Positions 27,159-37,094 of a DNA stretch of 64,000 nt are shown here, one piece after another (position 1 is the stretch's first letter; every line of letters begins with the position of its first letter). A model generated the notes under the pieces. The model saw only the letters and a list, made by a program, of their open reading frames with translations. It was not told the origin of the DNA and made no database searches. A program made the translations under genes and the position numbers. This DNA is from Akkermansiaceae bacterium (GTDB lineage Bacteria > Verrucomicrobiota > Verrucomicrobiia > Verrucomicrobiales > Akkermansiaceae): NCBI GenBank assembly GCA_903837825.1, contig CAILVZ010000042.1, positions 25,244-89,243 of the forward strand, given 5' to 3'.

Positions 27159-27186
27159 GCGGAATCGTGCAGCGCACGGTGCCAAG

Positions 27187-28017
27187 TCACTTCGGCATCA
27201 TGAACCCGAGAAGCGTGCCCAGCTGCTCACGCATTTTTGCACGCGGGACGATCGCATCGACCAATCCGTGGGCGAGCATGAACTCAGCGGTTTGAAATCC
27301 GGGCGGCAGGTTCTGGTGAGTGGTTTCCTTGACCACACGAGGTCCAGCGAAGCCGATCATGCACTTGGGCTCGGCCAGGTTGATGTCGCCGATGGTGGCA
27401 AACGACGCAGTGACACCGCCGGTGGTGGGGTGGGTCATCAGCGAAATGTATGGCAGCTTGGCCTCTGAGAGTCGAGCGAGAGCGCCGCAGGTTTTGGCCA
27501 TTTGCATGAGCGAAAGCATGCCCTCCTGCATCCGTGCACCCGATGAGGCGGAAACGATGATGACCCCACGCTTTTCAGCGATCGCGGTCTCGATGGCGCG
27601 CGTGATTTTTTCACCCACCACCGAGCCCATGGAGCCGGCAAAGAACTTGAAATCCATCACCGCGATCATCGCGCGATGGCCATGGATCGAGAGGCGACCA
27701 GAGACCACTGCGTCGTTCAACCCAGTTTTTTCGCGGAGCGCTGCGGCTTTCTCGACATAACCGGAGAAACCAAGCGGATTGGCGGAAATGAGATCCGCGT
27801 TGGTTTCCTCAAACGAATCGGGGTCGGCCAACATTTCAATGCGCTCGCGGGAATCGATCAGGAAATGATGCCCGCACTGTTGGCAGACGTGGAGGTTTTG
27901 CTTGAGCTCAAAGACGTGGACCAGCGCGTCGCAATCCGTGCATTTGACCCACAAGCCTTCTGGCATGTCGTCACGGCGATCATGGCTGCGCAGCCGAGGT
28001 TTGTTGAAGATGCCCAT
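27187..28017 (-). CDS. accD: Acetyl-CoA carboxylase carboxyltransferase subunit beta
   Basis: 276 residues. The N-terminal zinc ribbon is intact (CTDCDALVHVFELKQNLHVCQQCGHHF). The carboxyltransferase core shows GRLSIHGHRAMIAVMDFKFFAGSMGSVVGEKI, SASSGARMQEGMLSLMQM and THPTTGGVTASFA. With AccA it transfers CO2 from carboxybiotin to acetyl-CoA to start fatty-acid synthesis. The start MGIFNKPRLRS at 28017 matches the family; the track's 28131 start adds 38 residues. accA is not adjacent. Confidence 0.95.
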   Translation of the reverse strand: MGIFNKPRLRSHDRRDDMPEGLWVKCTDCDALVHVFELKQNLHVCQQCGHHFLIDSRERIEMLADPDSFEETNADLISANPLGFSGYVEKAAALREKTGLNDAVVSGRLSIHGHRAMIAVMDFKFFAGSMGSVVGEKITRAIETAIAEKRGVIIVSASSGARMQEGMLSLMQMAKTCGALARLSEAKLPYISLMTHPTTGGVTASFATIGDINLAEPKCMIGFAGPRVVKETTHQNLPPGFQTAEFMLAHGLVDAIVPRAKMREQLGTLLGFMMPK

Positions 28018-28160
28018 GGAATAGGAAAGTTTCGGTGTTGGATGCGTCTGCTGGAGCAGGCCTTGCTTGGGGCGAAGGCTAGCGGCCAGATTGGATCCCG
28101 ACAACCCCCTTTTGACGAGATCGGTGGGCAATCTGCAAGTGGCCCCGCGAGAGGCTGATT

Positions 28161-29309
28161 TCAGCTTTCCGCACGCATTCGCAACTCTTGGATACAGTCG
28201 GCCAGCAAATTTTCGTCCAGCTCGTGAACATCGATCCCTTGCCCGAGGTCTTTGAGAAGTAGAATTGTCAACTCACCACCGAGGTGTTCGCGGAATTCAT
28301 CCAAGCCGCCAAGCACCTGCCTCCGCGAGGTTTCATCGGCCCAATCGAGTGCCGGATGGTAGATCCCGAGCCCCAATCCGCGAATCACCCGTAAGACTTG
28401 CTCCGCGACCGAGAGGTCCAAGAGCCCGATGCGGGCGGAATAGAGCGTGTCGAGCGCCAGACCGACGCTGACCGCTGGGGCGTGGGAAAGTTGGTAGGAC
28501 GTCATGGCCTCCAGCTTGTGAGCGGCCCAATGGCCGAAATCCAGCGGACGGCTGGATCCGGTTTCGAATGGATCTCCACCAGTGGCGATGTGTTGGGCGT
28601 GGAGTAATGCGGATCGCTCGACGCAGGTCTCCAGCGTGGTGGGATCCAGCACCGCGAGCTTTTCGAGGTTTTCCTCGATCCATTCAAAAAAACCACGATC
28701 CCTCACCAGGGCCACCTTGACCGCTTCGATGAGGCCGCCTCGCCGAGTTTCCTCATCTTGGCTGTGGAGAAAATCAAAGTCATTGACCACCGCATAGGGC
28801 ACCGCGAACGAGCCCAACCAATTTTTTTTGCCGAAGGCATTGATCGCGCACTTCACCCCCACCCCGCTGTCATCTTGAGAGAGCGTGGTGGTCGGAAATC
28901 GGATCAAGCGAATCCCGCGATGGGCCGTGGCAGCAGCGTAGCCGACCGCATCGAGGAATGCCCCACCCCCAATCGCAAGCACATAGGAATGGCGGTCGAT
29001 GTGACGCTCATCGATGGCCTCCCAAACCTTGCGGACCAGGTGGTCGTCTGCCTTTGCCGCCTCACCGCCCTCAAAAACCATAACCCCGCAGAACTCGAAA
29101 TCTAACCCCGCAAAGTAGGTACCTACCTCGTCGAGCAACTTCGGCCATGCGTTCATCACCGCGTGTTCAAGGAACACTAGGACCTTACGGCCACCACGTT
29201 CTTCTTCCAAGACTGCAGCCAGCGCTAGGTTCTCACCCGAAAACGCATTCCGCGTGAAAATCACACGGTGCTTGAATGTGAGGGGAATCTGGAAATCGTA
29301 GCGTGACAT
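28161..29309 (-). CDS. Sugar-phosphate cyclase of the 3-dehydroquinate-synthase family, EboD-like
   Basis: 382 residues. The family core is clear: YVLAIGGGAFLDAVGYAAATAHRG, RFPTTTLSQDDSGVGVKCAINAFGKKNWLGSF, RRGGLIEAVKVALVRD, and metal-ligand histidines around FGHWAAHKLE and SHAPAVSVGL. The NDSGVGVK-NAFGKKN pattern matches EboD and related cyclases (EEVS/DDGS type) more than AroB, whose motif is DSSVGGKTGIN. So this is probably not the shikimate enzyme. No ebo neighbours are present. The product is unknown; the substrate would be a phosphorylated sugar. Confidence 0.8.
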   Translation of the reverse strand: MSRYDFQIPLTFKHRVIFTRNAFSGENLALAAVLEEERGGRKVLVFLEHAVMNAWPKLLDEVGTYFAGLDFEFCGVMVFEGGEAAKADDHLVRKVWEAIDERHIDRHSYVLAIGGGAFLDAVGYAAATAHRGIRLIRFPTTTLSQDDSGVGVKCAINAFGKKNWLGSFAVPYAVVNDFDFLHSQDEETRRGGLIEAVKVALVRDRGFFEWIEENLEKLAVLDPTTLETCVERSALLHAQHIATGGDPFETGSSRPLDFGHWAAHKLEAMTSYQLSHAPAVSVGLALDTLYSARIGLLDLSVAEQVLRVIRGLGLGIYHPALDWADETSRRQVLGGLDEFREHLGGELTILLLKDLGQGIDVHELDENLLADCIQELRMRAES

Positions 29310-29373
29310 CAGCGCAGGTTGCGTATGCTAGTTTACGCCGACGCACCAATGTTTCTTAACCAAATTTTACCTC

Positions 29374-29898
29374 ATGCCCACCACGGAGACCCTTTTTGAA
29401 ACTCGCTGGCTCGGACTTTACCGGATTGGTCACTGGGACTTTGTCCGGCGTCCCCACGCAGATGCATGCGTCGGGATTCTGGCGATCACCCCAGACGACG
29501 AGATCATCCTCGTGGAGCAATTTCGCGTGCCGGTGCAGCAACACGTTATCGAAATCCCAGCCGGACTGGTGGGCGACGAGCCGGAATTCATCGGTGAGGC
29601 ACTCGCGGACACCGCACGCCGAGAGTTGTTAGAAGAAACCGGCTACCGCGCAGGGACCATCATCCCGCTGATTTCCAGTCCGACCTCTGCTGGCATGAGC
29701 TCGGAGTTTAGCCACCTTTTTCATGCCACCGATCTCGTCCGCGAGACGGCGGGTGGAGGCGTGGCGGGCGAGGAGATCGTCGTCCACCATGTGCCACTTG
29801 CGGGGCTGCGGCCATGGCTTGCCGCGCAGGAGGCCGCTGGAAAAGTGATCGATTTTAAGATCCACTCGGCGCTCTGGCTGGCTGGGATCCGTGGCTGA
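29374..29898 (+). CDS. Nudix hydrolase, ADP-sugar-pyrophosphatase-like
   Basis: 174 residues. A complete Nudix box runs from GLVGDEPE to ARRELLEETGY. Before it stands LVEQFRVPVQQHVIEIPAGL, and after it SSPTSAGMSSEFSHLFHATDL, both typical of ADP-ribose pyrophosphatases (NudF-type) that cleave ADP-ribose to AMP and ribose-5-phosphate. Divergent from the EboD-like gene; followed by tcdA on the same strand. Confidence 0.87.
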   Translation: MPTTETLFETRWLGLYRIGHWDFVRRPHADACVGILAITPDDEIILVEQFRVPVQQHVIEIPAGLVGDEPEFIGEALADTARRELLEETGYRAGTIIPLISSPTSAGMSSEFSHLFHATDLVRETAGGGVAGEEIVVHHVPLAGLRPWLAAQEAAGKVIDFKIHSALWLAGIRG

Positions 29899-29978
29899 GC
29901 CCGCCGCCGTTGGGATTTACTCAGAGATGCCCTCAATCAAGTCGTGACTCGGAGCGGCGCAGTTTGCATCTTCCGCGC

Positions 29979-30770
29979 GTGAGCGACTCAACCCACCATC
30001 GATTCGGCGGCATCGCGCGACTCTACGGCCAAGCGGCATTGGATCGCTTTCTCACTTCGCGTGTCGCGGTCATCGGCATCGGCGGCGTTGGCTCGTGGGC
30101 GGTCGAATCGCTCGCGCGCTCGGGCATCGGCCACCTCACCTTGGTCGACCTCGATGAAATCTGCGTCACCAACGTCAACCGCCAGCTTCATGCAATGGAT
30201 GGTCAGATCGGCCGCCAAAAAACCGAGGCCATGGCCGACCGCGCTCGTGCGATCCACCCGGACGGCGACGTGCAAATCGTCCCCAAATTTTTCAATGAAA
30301 AGTCCGCAGCGGAAATCCTCGACGCTGGGTTCGACGCGGTCATCGATGCGATTGACTACGCGCGGCACAAGTCGTTGCTCGTCGCAGAGTGTCACCGGCG
30401 GAAAATCTATGCGGTCACCTGTGGAGGCGCGGGTGGGCGGCGGGATCCGACGCGGATTCGGGTAACCGATCTTGCTTACAGCGGGATGGACCCCTTGTTG
30501 TTGCAGTTGCGTCGTGGGCTTCGCAACGATTTTGGTTTCCCCAAAAACACCCGTGGGCAGGAGCCGATTCTCTTTGGGATCGATGCCGTTTATTCCGACG
30601 AGCCGCCGTATTATTCCAACTGCGACGGCACGGTTTCAAAAGACAAGCCAGAGGAAATCTCGCTCCGGCTCAATTGCGCGTCTGGCTTTGGATCCGCCAC
30701 CCACCTGATCGCCAGTTTCGGCCTGATCGCAGCCGGCAAGGTCCTCGATCGGCTTGCCTCGCGGGCATGA
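29979..30770 (+). CDS. tcdA: tRNA threonylcarbamoyladenosine dehydratase TcdA
   Basis: 263 residues of the ThiF/E1-like superfamily. Nucleotide loop VAVIGIGGVGSWAVESLARSGIGHLTLVDLDEICVTNVNRQ, and the family-specific VIDAIDYARHKSLLVAECHRR. TcdA (CsdL) uses ATP to convert t6A at tRNA position 37 into its cyclic form. The GTG at 29979 puts the family start RFGGIARLYG close to the N-terminus. A bidirectional terminator follows directly. Confidence 0.9.
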   Translation: MSDSTHHRFGGIARLYGQAALDRFLTSRVAVIGIGGVGSWAVESLARSGIGHLTLVDLDEICVTNVNRQLHAMDGQIGRQKTEAMADRARAIHPDGDVQIVPKFFNEKSAAEILDAGFDAVIDAIDYARHKSLLVAECHRRKIYAVTCGGAGGRRDPTRIRVTDLAYSGMDPLLLQLRRGLRNDFGFPKNTRGQEPILFGIDAVYSDEPPYYSNCDGTVSKDKPEEISLRLNCASGFGSATHLIASFGLIAAGKVLDRLASRA

Positions 30771-30796
30771 AAAAAGCGACTCACTGGTCGCTTTTT
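30771..30796. terminator. Bidirectional intrinsic terminator between tcdA and L36
   Basis: A perfect 10-bp stem, AAAAAGCGAC / GTCGCTTTTT, with loop TCACTG. T-runs on both strands serve the convergent tcdA and L36 genes. Confidence 0.88.
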
Positions 30797-30843
30797 CCAA
30801 AACTTGATCGTCCGACTGATGCCGGACTCCATCCACGAAACGC

Positions 30844-31005
30844 TTACAGGCCCTTCTTTGAGAGTCGGGTTCCGACGGTTGCGCCTTGGCGAGCCTTGAA
30901 CTTCGGGTTCGACTTGCAGATCACATACAAGGTTCCTTTGCGTTTCACGACTTGGCAATCTGCGTGACGGCGCTTGGCGGATGCGAGAGATGAGAGAACT
31001 TTCAT
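30844..31005 (-). CDS. rpmJ: Ribosomal protein L36 (type B-like)
   Basis: Missing from the ORF track because it is short: 53 residues, [20 protein letters not shown] then [20 protein letters not shown], with a tail [13 protein letters not shown]. The sequence matches the YkgO-type L36, which has lost part of the CxxC...C...H zinc site. It is a few residues longer than typical (46). Together with L31 type B at 20082 it suggests ribosomes that spare zinc. It ends 48 bases from the shared terminator. Confidence 0.9.
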   Translation of the reverse strand: MKVLSSLASAKRRHADCQVVKRKGTLYVICKSNPKFKARQGATVGTRLSKKGL

Positions 31006-31221
31006 GACTTGAAATTGGTTAAAAACGGTGACCCACGGGAAACGTCGGGGGGCGAAACCTACTCGGTGAGCCTGCCTTGTAAAGCCATTTTTTGACTAAA
31101 TCTTCAATTTTGCGGTCATTGACTGCTGCGAATCCGGTGGCAGCTCGATCCAGATCTTCAGAAATCATGAGCTAGAAGTCCAAACCGGCACCCTCCCAAG
31201 GATTGCTGCAGAGAGCTAGGA

Positions 31222-34200
31222 TCAAGGCTGGCTCACCTTGAGATGCATGAACTTCCGAGTCTCGCCGAAGGCCTTGCTGACGGTCGCGGTTTTTTCCTCA
31301 TCGCTACCGAAGTCCACCGAGCTCTCGGTGATGCCAGTGCTGCTCCAAGTCGATAGATCCGTGCTCCACTCGACCGTCCCAATGACGCCCGAGGTGCCCT
31401 TGGCCTTGCGATAGGTCAAGGAGCAAGAACCGTCGCTGGAGCTGTAGGTCGCTTGCGGTACGGCATTGGCCACCGCTGGACTCAGACCCATGAAATACTC
31501 GACGAGATTCGGGAGTCCATCTCCATCAGGGTCTCCGGATGGTGTCGAATTTGACAATCCAGCGTAGCTCGAAATCCACGTGGCAAACGTTGCGTCTGCA
31601 ACCGTCAGCGTTCCATCGACATAATTGAGATCATAGTTGCTCGCGTTGAACGTTCCTCCCGTCGCAGCGCTTGGAGTGATCGAATAAATCCCCGCGGGCG
31701 CATCGGCTGCGGTGCCTCCACTAGCCGTGAGCGTCACGCTGCCAATGGTCTCACTGCCCACGAGCCCGCTCGAGGTGAAGGCCAAACTGCCCGCGCCGAG
31801 TGACAGCACGCTGCCAAGCGACTTGATCTGATTGTTAGCCGTTATGGTCAGAAGCTTGAGGCGCACCTCGCTGATGGCTGTGGGAACGCCGACCGAAGCC
31901 GCACCGGAGCTGGAGCAAATGACATTGCCGGAATACGAGCCTGCCGTGGTTCCCGCAGCGAGCCGGAGATAGACCGGCGTGGCCGCGATTGTCCCAGTGC
32001 CAGCGATCGTTTGAGTCGCAGCGTAATTGGTGGTGGCTGAGGTTTGCGATACTTCAAAGCCCGGCGGCGGCGTCACAAGGATGCCTGCAGTGAGATTTCC
32101 ACCCGAGACCGAAAAACTTGTGGCGGTCGGTGATGCGGTGCCGTAGGTCGTACTGACCGCGCCGAGTGTGCCCAATGTGGCGATGAGAGGGCTGCCAGAG
32201 GATGTGGTGGAGGTGACAACGACATCGTCCAAGAACGCGCGCTTTGCCGTGGTCGCGAACGTGATGGTTGAGTTTGCGGTGCCACCGCTGAAGTTGAGGG
32301 TCTTGGCTTCAAAGTTACCTGACATGTTGCTGGTGTAAGCGACCGACTGAGGAGCCAATCCCGTCGCGGTGATGGTGAGGTTGCCCTCCACCGTCGTCCA
32401 ACCCTTGACTTTGAAGTTTACCGTGAATTTGCCGCCGTTGCCGCTGAGATCCAGAGTCTTGCTGGTGATGGAGCCTCTTGCGCTGTCAGTACCGAGTTTC
32501 ACTGCACCCCCCGCTGAGTAGGCTTTTGCAGAGGCCGTGAAATTGCCATTTGCACTCCATTCGGTCGAAGAAGGGCCGGTTTGTGAGATGCTATTACCGG
32601 CAGTCAGGGAGGAGAAATTCTCGTTCAAGAGGGTGGTCACGCCGCCACCTGAGGGGCTGATGGTAATCGACAGGGCTGCGGTGCCAGTGCCCGCCGAATT
32701 GGTTGCAGAAATCGTAACGCTGCTGGACCCGGCCGCAGTGGGTGTTCCAGAGATCACCCCGTTGGTCGTATTCACGGCCAATCCGCTCGGCAAGCCAGTG
32801 GCTGCGTAGGAGGTTGGCGTGTTGCTCGCGACGATCTGATAGCTGAATGCGGAGCCGGCTATTCCAGTGGCGCTGGTGGCACTGGTGATGGCTGGAGCCT
32901 GAGGGGGACCCGAGAGCGAGTTGCGCGGGTTCGGAGTGGCTGTAGCAAAATCAGCAGCGTTGTTTGCCGTATCGGTCGCACCGCCTCCTAGCCGGAAGAT
33001 CGCGGTGGAAGTGGATGGCGCAGGGGCTGGCGCTCCCTCGTATGCATTTGCGGATCCATAGCCGACAAAATCTTGCATCCCCGCAGTGGCGATCGGCGAA
33101 GAACCCGTAAGCGCTGTGCTCGAGTTTACCAGCGCGACTTTTCCCGTCGTCGCGCTGATCTTGATCGTCCCGCTCACATCAACAGTCGGCAAGGCGATCC
33201 CAGAAGTGCCTGTCGCTAAGCCAACCAAGCAATACTTGCCCGGTGCAATCGATCCGGAAAGTGCGCAAACCGCCCATGTGCTGCCGGCATAGGACGCATA
33301 CTGAACCGACCATCCCGTTAGACTCACGGACGATCCGCTCCGATTGTAGAGTTCGACATAATCACGATTGTAGAGTGCGCCCGTGTTCTCGCCGCCTCCG
33401 AAGATTTGACTGATCAACACTGGGGATTGCAGCACGGTGAAGGGGCTGGTGCTGGTTCCCGTGCCATAGGAGGTAACGACCGAGATCGCACCCGACGTCG
33501 CGGATGCAGGGACCGTTGCGGTGATTTGACCTGCGGAATCCACGAGGAAAGTCGCATCGACCCCATTGAAGCGAACGGACGAGACCTTGACAAAATTGGA
33601 TCCTGTTAGAATCACGAGGGAACCAGTTGCGCCACTCGTCGGGGTGAATGATGAAATCACGGGATCTCCATTTCCCGTGAGAACCGTGATCGTCGCCGAG
33701 CTTGAGGTGGCCGTGGCCGATTCAGTGTCGGTTGCTTGAGCGGTGATGGTGTAAGTGCCGCTGGAGGATGGCGTCCAACTCAGCGAATAAGGCGCAGTGG
33801 TGGCTACTCCGAGCGAAGTGGATCCATTGAAAAACTCGACCTTGCTGATGGTGCCCGGTCCGCCGCCGAGTGCGAGATCGGTTGCCGTTGCAGTTAGGGT
33901 TACTGGATCATTTGGCTTGAAGACATCCCCAGCACTTGGCGATGTCAAAGCGATGGTGGGGGGTGGGTTGCTCTCGACCGAAGTGCCGCCGGTGAGGATC
34001 AACGAATACGTTTGGTTGGCGGTGGTCAAAGTTCCGTCGAGCGAGACCGTGACCGTGTAGGTTCCCGCTTGAGATGGAGCCGCGACATAGACCTGCTCCA
34101 CATTGTCGACGTTGTTTTTTCCCGTGGTCGCTGGGGATGCCATGGCTGCGGTCGTCCAGCTACCCACGAACGGCATGACGTAGGGCTGGTAGAGGGTCGA

Positions 34201-35919
34201 ATTGTTAGGCGCGGTGATTTTTGCGTCGAGATTGTGCTTGAGGTTGGCGGTCCGGCTGTCGGCGGCTGTTTGGGCGGTGCCCGCAGGATCGGTCCAGCAG
34301 ACGGTGGCACGGATCGGGCTGACACCATCCCACGTGAAGGTGTGGGTGTTGGTTTTACTCGCATTGGTGATGGTGCCTTCAATCATTTTAGGCGCAGTCA
34401 AACTGGCCTTGTGCGCGAGGATGAGGTCGCTTGCGGCCTTCACGTTGATGAGGCCCCACCCGTATTTGTAATCTGGGCCAGTCGTGCCGATGTCATCCGC
34501 GGTGTGGATGAGTAGCGCTTTCAAGGTGCTGGCTCGCATCCGCTGTCCCGAAAACTCACGCGCGTAGAGCTGAACCAGAAGGGCGGATGAGCCGAGGGCG
34601 TTCGGCGTGGCCATGCTGGTGCCACTGTAGGTATCATACGTCGTGTTGCTGGTCGCAATGGAAGAGTAGAGGTTGACGCCATTTGCCACGAGATCCGGCT
34701 TGATTCTGCCGTCATCGCACGGTCCGAGACTTGAAAAATTAGCGATCAAGCCGACGGCTGGAGATCGCACTCCACTGGCCACGGCATCATCCACAGCGCC
34801 GATGGTCATGATGTTTTTTGCGAGGCCATCGAACGTGATCGACTGGTAGCCACCTTTCGCGGTGAGCGTGTCCTGTTCATTTCCGGCTGCCCAAAAGGGC
34901 AAATAATAAGGCAAGCTCACCGCTACGGCATCAAGACTGCTCGCCTCCGTCTCATAGCGGCCCATGTCAGTAGTGACGGCGCCCAACCCATAGGAATGAT
35001 TCGAAAGTGGGAGACGCGTGGTGTCGCCTGCGCTGACCGTCCCAGCTGCGGTCATCTCAGCGTAGTCGTTGGTCCACTCGTAGGAGTCGATCGAAATCTT
35101 AGGAGACATGCCCTTGGCAGCCGCCTGAACCCCAGACGCGCCGATCGTCCCAGCCACGTGCGTCGCATGGTCATCGCCGGTCGCGGTGCTGTCCTTCTTG
35201 GTGACGCGGCCCGTAAGCTCTTGGTGGGTACTACGAACCGGCCCGCCATCCCAGATGCCGATTCTCACCCCAGTTCCATTCAAAGTGTAGGGCGCCACGG
35301 CAACGAGATTGGCCCCAGTGGAAATCGCGGCATTCGCATTCAGCGTCGAGCGGTAGAGAGGCTCATCGCCACGGAAATCATAGAGGGTCGAAACCGTGTG
35401 CCCAGGACCATCCTTGCGTAACGGAACACCCAGTTGCCGGGCTTTTTCCATCACCGCATTTTCCTGACGCTCCCCCAACAGACGCATCTCCGCGACCGCT
35501 CTTGCTCGTGCCTCGGGATCAGTCATGTCGACATCCTTGAGGATATTTGGAATAGTTTCACCATTCGCGGCTTGGGCTCGTGTCGACGGCTCGAGCGCAG
35601 GATCACGATCGGTGAGGGTCGCGGACGCGGGTGTCAGCGGGAGAACGGGCCCTGTGGAATTGGCAACTGGTGAATTCGGGTCTGACGCTGAAGCCGTTGG
35701 CGAGCCAGCGGAATCTCCTGGGGTCTTGCCTTTCTCAGACTCCTCCTGCTCCGAGATTTTTGGCGACGAATCAGATGGTGACGCTACCGATTCCGTCTGC
35801 TTGGCCGATGCCGATGCATCCTTTTCACGCACTCCGAGCCAACCAAGCCCCACGATCAGCATGATAAAAAGCAACGCGGCCACGCCACGACGGGCGCGTA
35901 GAGAAAATAAGTGAGCCAT
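31222..35919 (-). CDS. Large secreted multidomain subtilisin-like (S8) serine protease
   Basis: 1565 residues. Membrane signal at 11-29, then a Ser/Asp/Pro-rich linker to about 120. S8 catalytic domain about 200-510: Asp in RIGIWDGGPVRS (about 224), His in DDHATHVAGTIG (about 251), Ser in YSGTSMATPNALG. A jelly-roll P-domain-like part follows (ATVCWTDPAG). Then Ig-like (NPPPTIALTSPSAGDVF), an IPT/TIG-like segment (ISSFTPTSGATGSLVILTG), a lamin-tail domain (RDYVELYNRSGSSVSLTGW), a putative Ig repeat (SGTPTAAGSSSVTISATN), MBG-like repeats and a C-terminal SGDPDGDGLPNLVEYFMG calcium-binding motif. Likely surface or secreted. Confidence 0.88.
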   Translation of the reverse strand: MAHLFSLRARRGVAALLFIMLIVGLGWLGVREKDASASAKQTESVASPSDSSPKISEQEESEKGKTPGDSAGSPTASASDPNSPVANSTGPVLPLTPASATLTDRDPALEPSTRAQAANGETIPNILKDVDMTDPEARARAVAEMRLLGERQENAVMEKARQLGVPLRKDGPGHTVSTLYDFRGDEPLYRSTLNANAAISTGANLVAVAPYTLNGTGVRIGIWDGGPVRSTHQELTGRVTKKDSTATGDDHATHVAGTIGASGVQAAAKGMSPKISIDSYEWTNDYAEMTAAGTVSAGDTTRLPLSNHSYGLGAVTTDMGRYETEASSLDAVAVSLPYYLPFWAAGNEQDTLTAKGGYQSITFDGLAKNIMTIGAVDDAVASGVRSPAVGLIANFSSLGPCDDGRIKPDLVANGVNLYSSIATSNTTYDTYSGTSMATPNALGSSALLVQLYAREFSGQRMRASTLKALLIHTADDIGTTGPDYKYGWGLINVKAASDLILAHKASLTAPKMIEGTITNASKTNTHTFTWDGVSPIRATVCWTDPAGTAQTAADSRTANLKHNLDAKITAPNNSTLYQPYVMPFVGSWTTAAMASPATTGKNNVDNVEQVYVAAPSQAGTYTVTVSLDGTLTTANQTYSLILTGGTSVESNPPPTIALTSPSAGDVFKPNDPVTLTATATDLALGGGPGTISKVEFFNGSTSLGVATTAPYSLSWTPSSSGTYTITAQATDTESATATSSSATITVLTGNGDPVISSFTPTSGATGSLVILTGSNFVKVSSVRFNGVDATFLVDSAGQITATVPASATSGAISVVTSYGTGTSTSPFTVLQSPVLISQIFGGGENTGALYNRDYVELYNRSGSSVSLTGWSVQYASYAGSTWAVCALSGSIAPGKYCLVGLATGTSGIALPTVDVSGTIKISATTGKVALVNSSTALTGSSPIATAGMQDFVGYGSANAYEGAPAPAPSTSTAIFRLGGGATDTANNAADFATATPNPRNSLSGPPQAPAITSATSATGIAGSAFSYQIVASNTPTSYAATGLPSGLAVNTTNGVISGTPTAAGSSSVTISATNSAGTGTAALSITISPSGGGVTTLLNENFSSLTAGNSISQTGPSSTEWSANGNFTASAKAYSAGGAVKLGTDSARGSITSKTLDLSGNGGKFTVNFKVKGWTTVEGNLTITATGLAPQSVAYTSNMSGNFEAKTLNFSGGTANSTITFATTAKRAFLDDVVVTSTTSSGSPLIATLGTLGAVSTTYGTASPTATSFSVSGGNLTAGILVTPPPGFEVSQTSATTNYAATQTIAGTGTIAATPVYLRLAAGTTAGSYSGNVICSSSGAASVGVPTAISEVRLKLLTITANNQIKSLGSVLSLGAGSLAFTSSGLVGSETIGSVTLTASGGTAADAPAGIYSITPSAATGGTFNASNYDLNYVDGTLTVADATFATWISSYAGLSNSTPSGDPDGDGLPNLVEYFMGLSPAVANAVPQATYSSSDGSCSLTYRKAKGTSGVIGTVEWSTDLSTWSSTGITESSVDFGSDEEKTATVSKAFGETRKFMHLKVSQP

Positions 35920-36098
35920 AGTGTTGGTAAGTCAGAAAAGAGGCTGGTTACTGACCCACTCATTGCAAGGAACAAATGGTGCCAATTCGGTGACGGAAGG
36001 GGATTCAAAGCGGATTTCATGCCGAAATTTCAAAGATGTACCTTTTTGGACACTGGCATCGGTTGACAGGAGCGGGCGCGCAACGTTTGCTTCAAGTG

Positions 36099-37094
36099 AT
36101 GTCACCCGATTCCAAGCAGGACTTTGCCCTCGCATTCCTGAGTATCCTATTTGAAGGGGCGCCATTCATCGTGCTGGGAACGTTGATTAGCGGGTTCATC
36201 GACGCCTACTTGCCCGCAGGGATGATGGATCGATTCCTGCCAAAAAACAAGTTTCTGGCAGTGCTAACGGCTGGACTGCTTGGCGCGATATTTCCGGTCT
36301 GTGAATGCGCGGTGGTCCCGGTAATCCGCCGCTTGGTCAAAAAAGGACTGCCAATGTCCTGTGCGCTCACCTACATGCTGGCCGCCCCAATCGTCAATCC
36401 AATCACGGCGCTCAGCACGTGGAAGGCGTTTCAAGGCCAAGGCGCGGCCACCATGACCTGCTCACGACTTCTGTTAGGATTTCTGATGGCGACGGTGGTT
36501 GGTCTGATCGTTTCAAAACTTCCTCTCCATACCGTGCTGAAGGCAAACCTCGTTGCCAGCCTCGAACATGATGAAAAGCCAACCACGGAGCCCAGTTGCT
36601 GCGATTCTGCCGGACCATCATGCTGCGGTCACCACCATCATGATCCGATCCACCCGACTCCTAAACCCCAACAGGTTAGCCGACTCGTCATTGCATTTCG
36701 TGCAGCCCTCAAGGATTTCACCGACGTCGCCGTTTATTTTGTCATCGGCGTGTCGATCACCGCGCTGTTCAACACGGGCATCGCACCCGGTGCCCAATGG
36801 CTTGACCACCTCGCTTCCAACCCTGCCGGCGCACCCGCGGCATTGATGGGACTCGCCTTCATTCTCAGCCTGTGTAGCACATCAGACGCATTCATCGCAG
36901 CCACCTTGGATAAGTTTTCCTGGGGCGCGAAACTCACGTTCCTGACCTTCGGACCCATGGTAGATCTGAAACTGATTTTCCTCTATCAAACGGTGATGCG
37001 TAAAAAATTCATCGCCGCATTGTGTATCGGGCTGTTTCTCGCAATCGGTGGGATTTCAATTTTCTGGCAACATCTCATCTTCGAGGCAAAATGA
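36099..37094 (+). CDS. YraQ/DUF318-family permease with Cys/His-rich loop
   Basis: 331 residues and about eight to nine membrane helices. The family (SO_0444-type efflux permeases) is thought to move metal or metalloid ions. Motifs: APFIVLGTLISGFIDAYLP, IFPVCECAVVPVIRRLVKKG, AAPIVNPITALSTW and FILSLCSTSDAFIAATL. A soluble loop at about residues 165-182 reads PSCCDSAGPSCCGHHHHD, a likely metal-binding sensor or chelator. ATG 36099 chosen; the track start is 63 bases upstream. It overlaps the next gene by ATGA. Confidence 0.83.
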   Translation: MSPDSKQDFALAFLSILFEGAPFIVLGTLISGFIDAYLPAGMMDRFLPKNKFLAVLTAGLLGAIFPVCECAVVPVIRRLVKKGLPMSCALTYMLAAPIVNPITALSTWKAFQGQGAATMTCSRLLLGFLMATVVGLIVSKLPLHTVLKANLVASLEHDEKPTTEPSCCDSAGPSCCGHHHHDPIHPTPKPQQVSRLVIAFRAALKDFTDVAVYFVIGVSITALFNTGIAPGAQWLDHLASNPAGAPAALMGLAFILSLCSTSDAFIAATLDKFSWGAKLTFLTFGPMVDLKLIFLYQTVMRKKFIAALCIGLFLAIGGISIFWQHLIFEAK

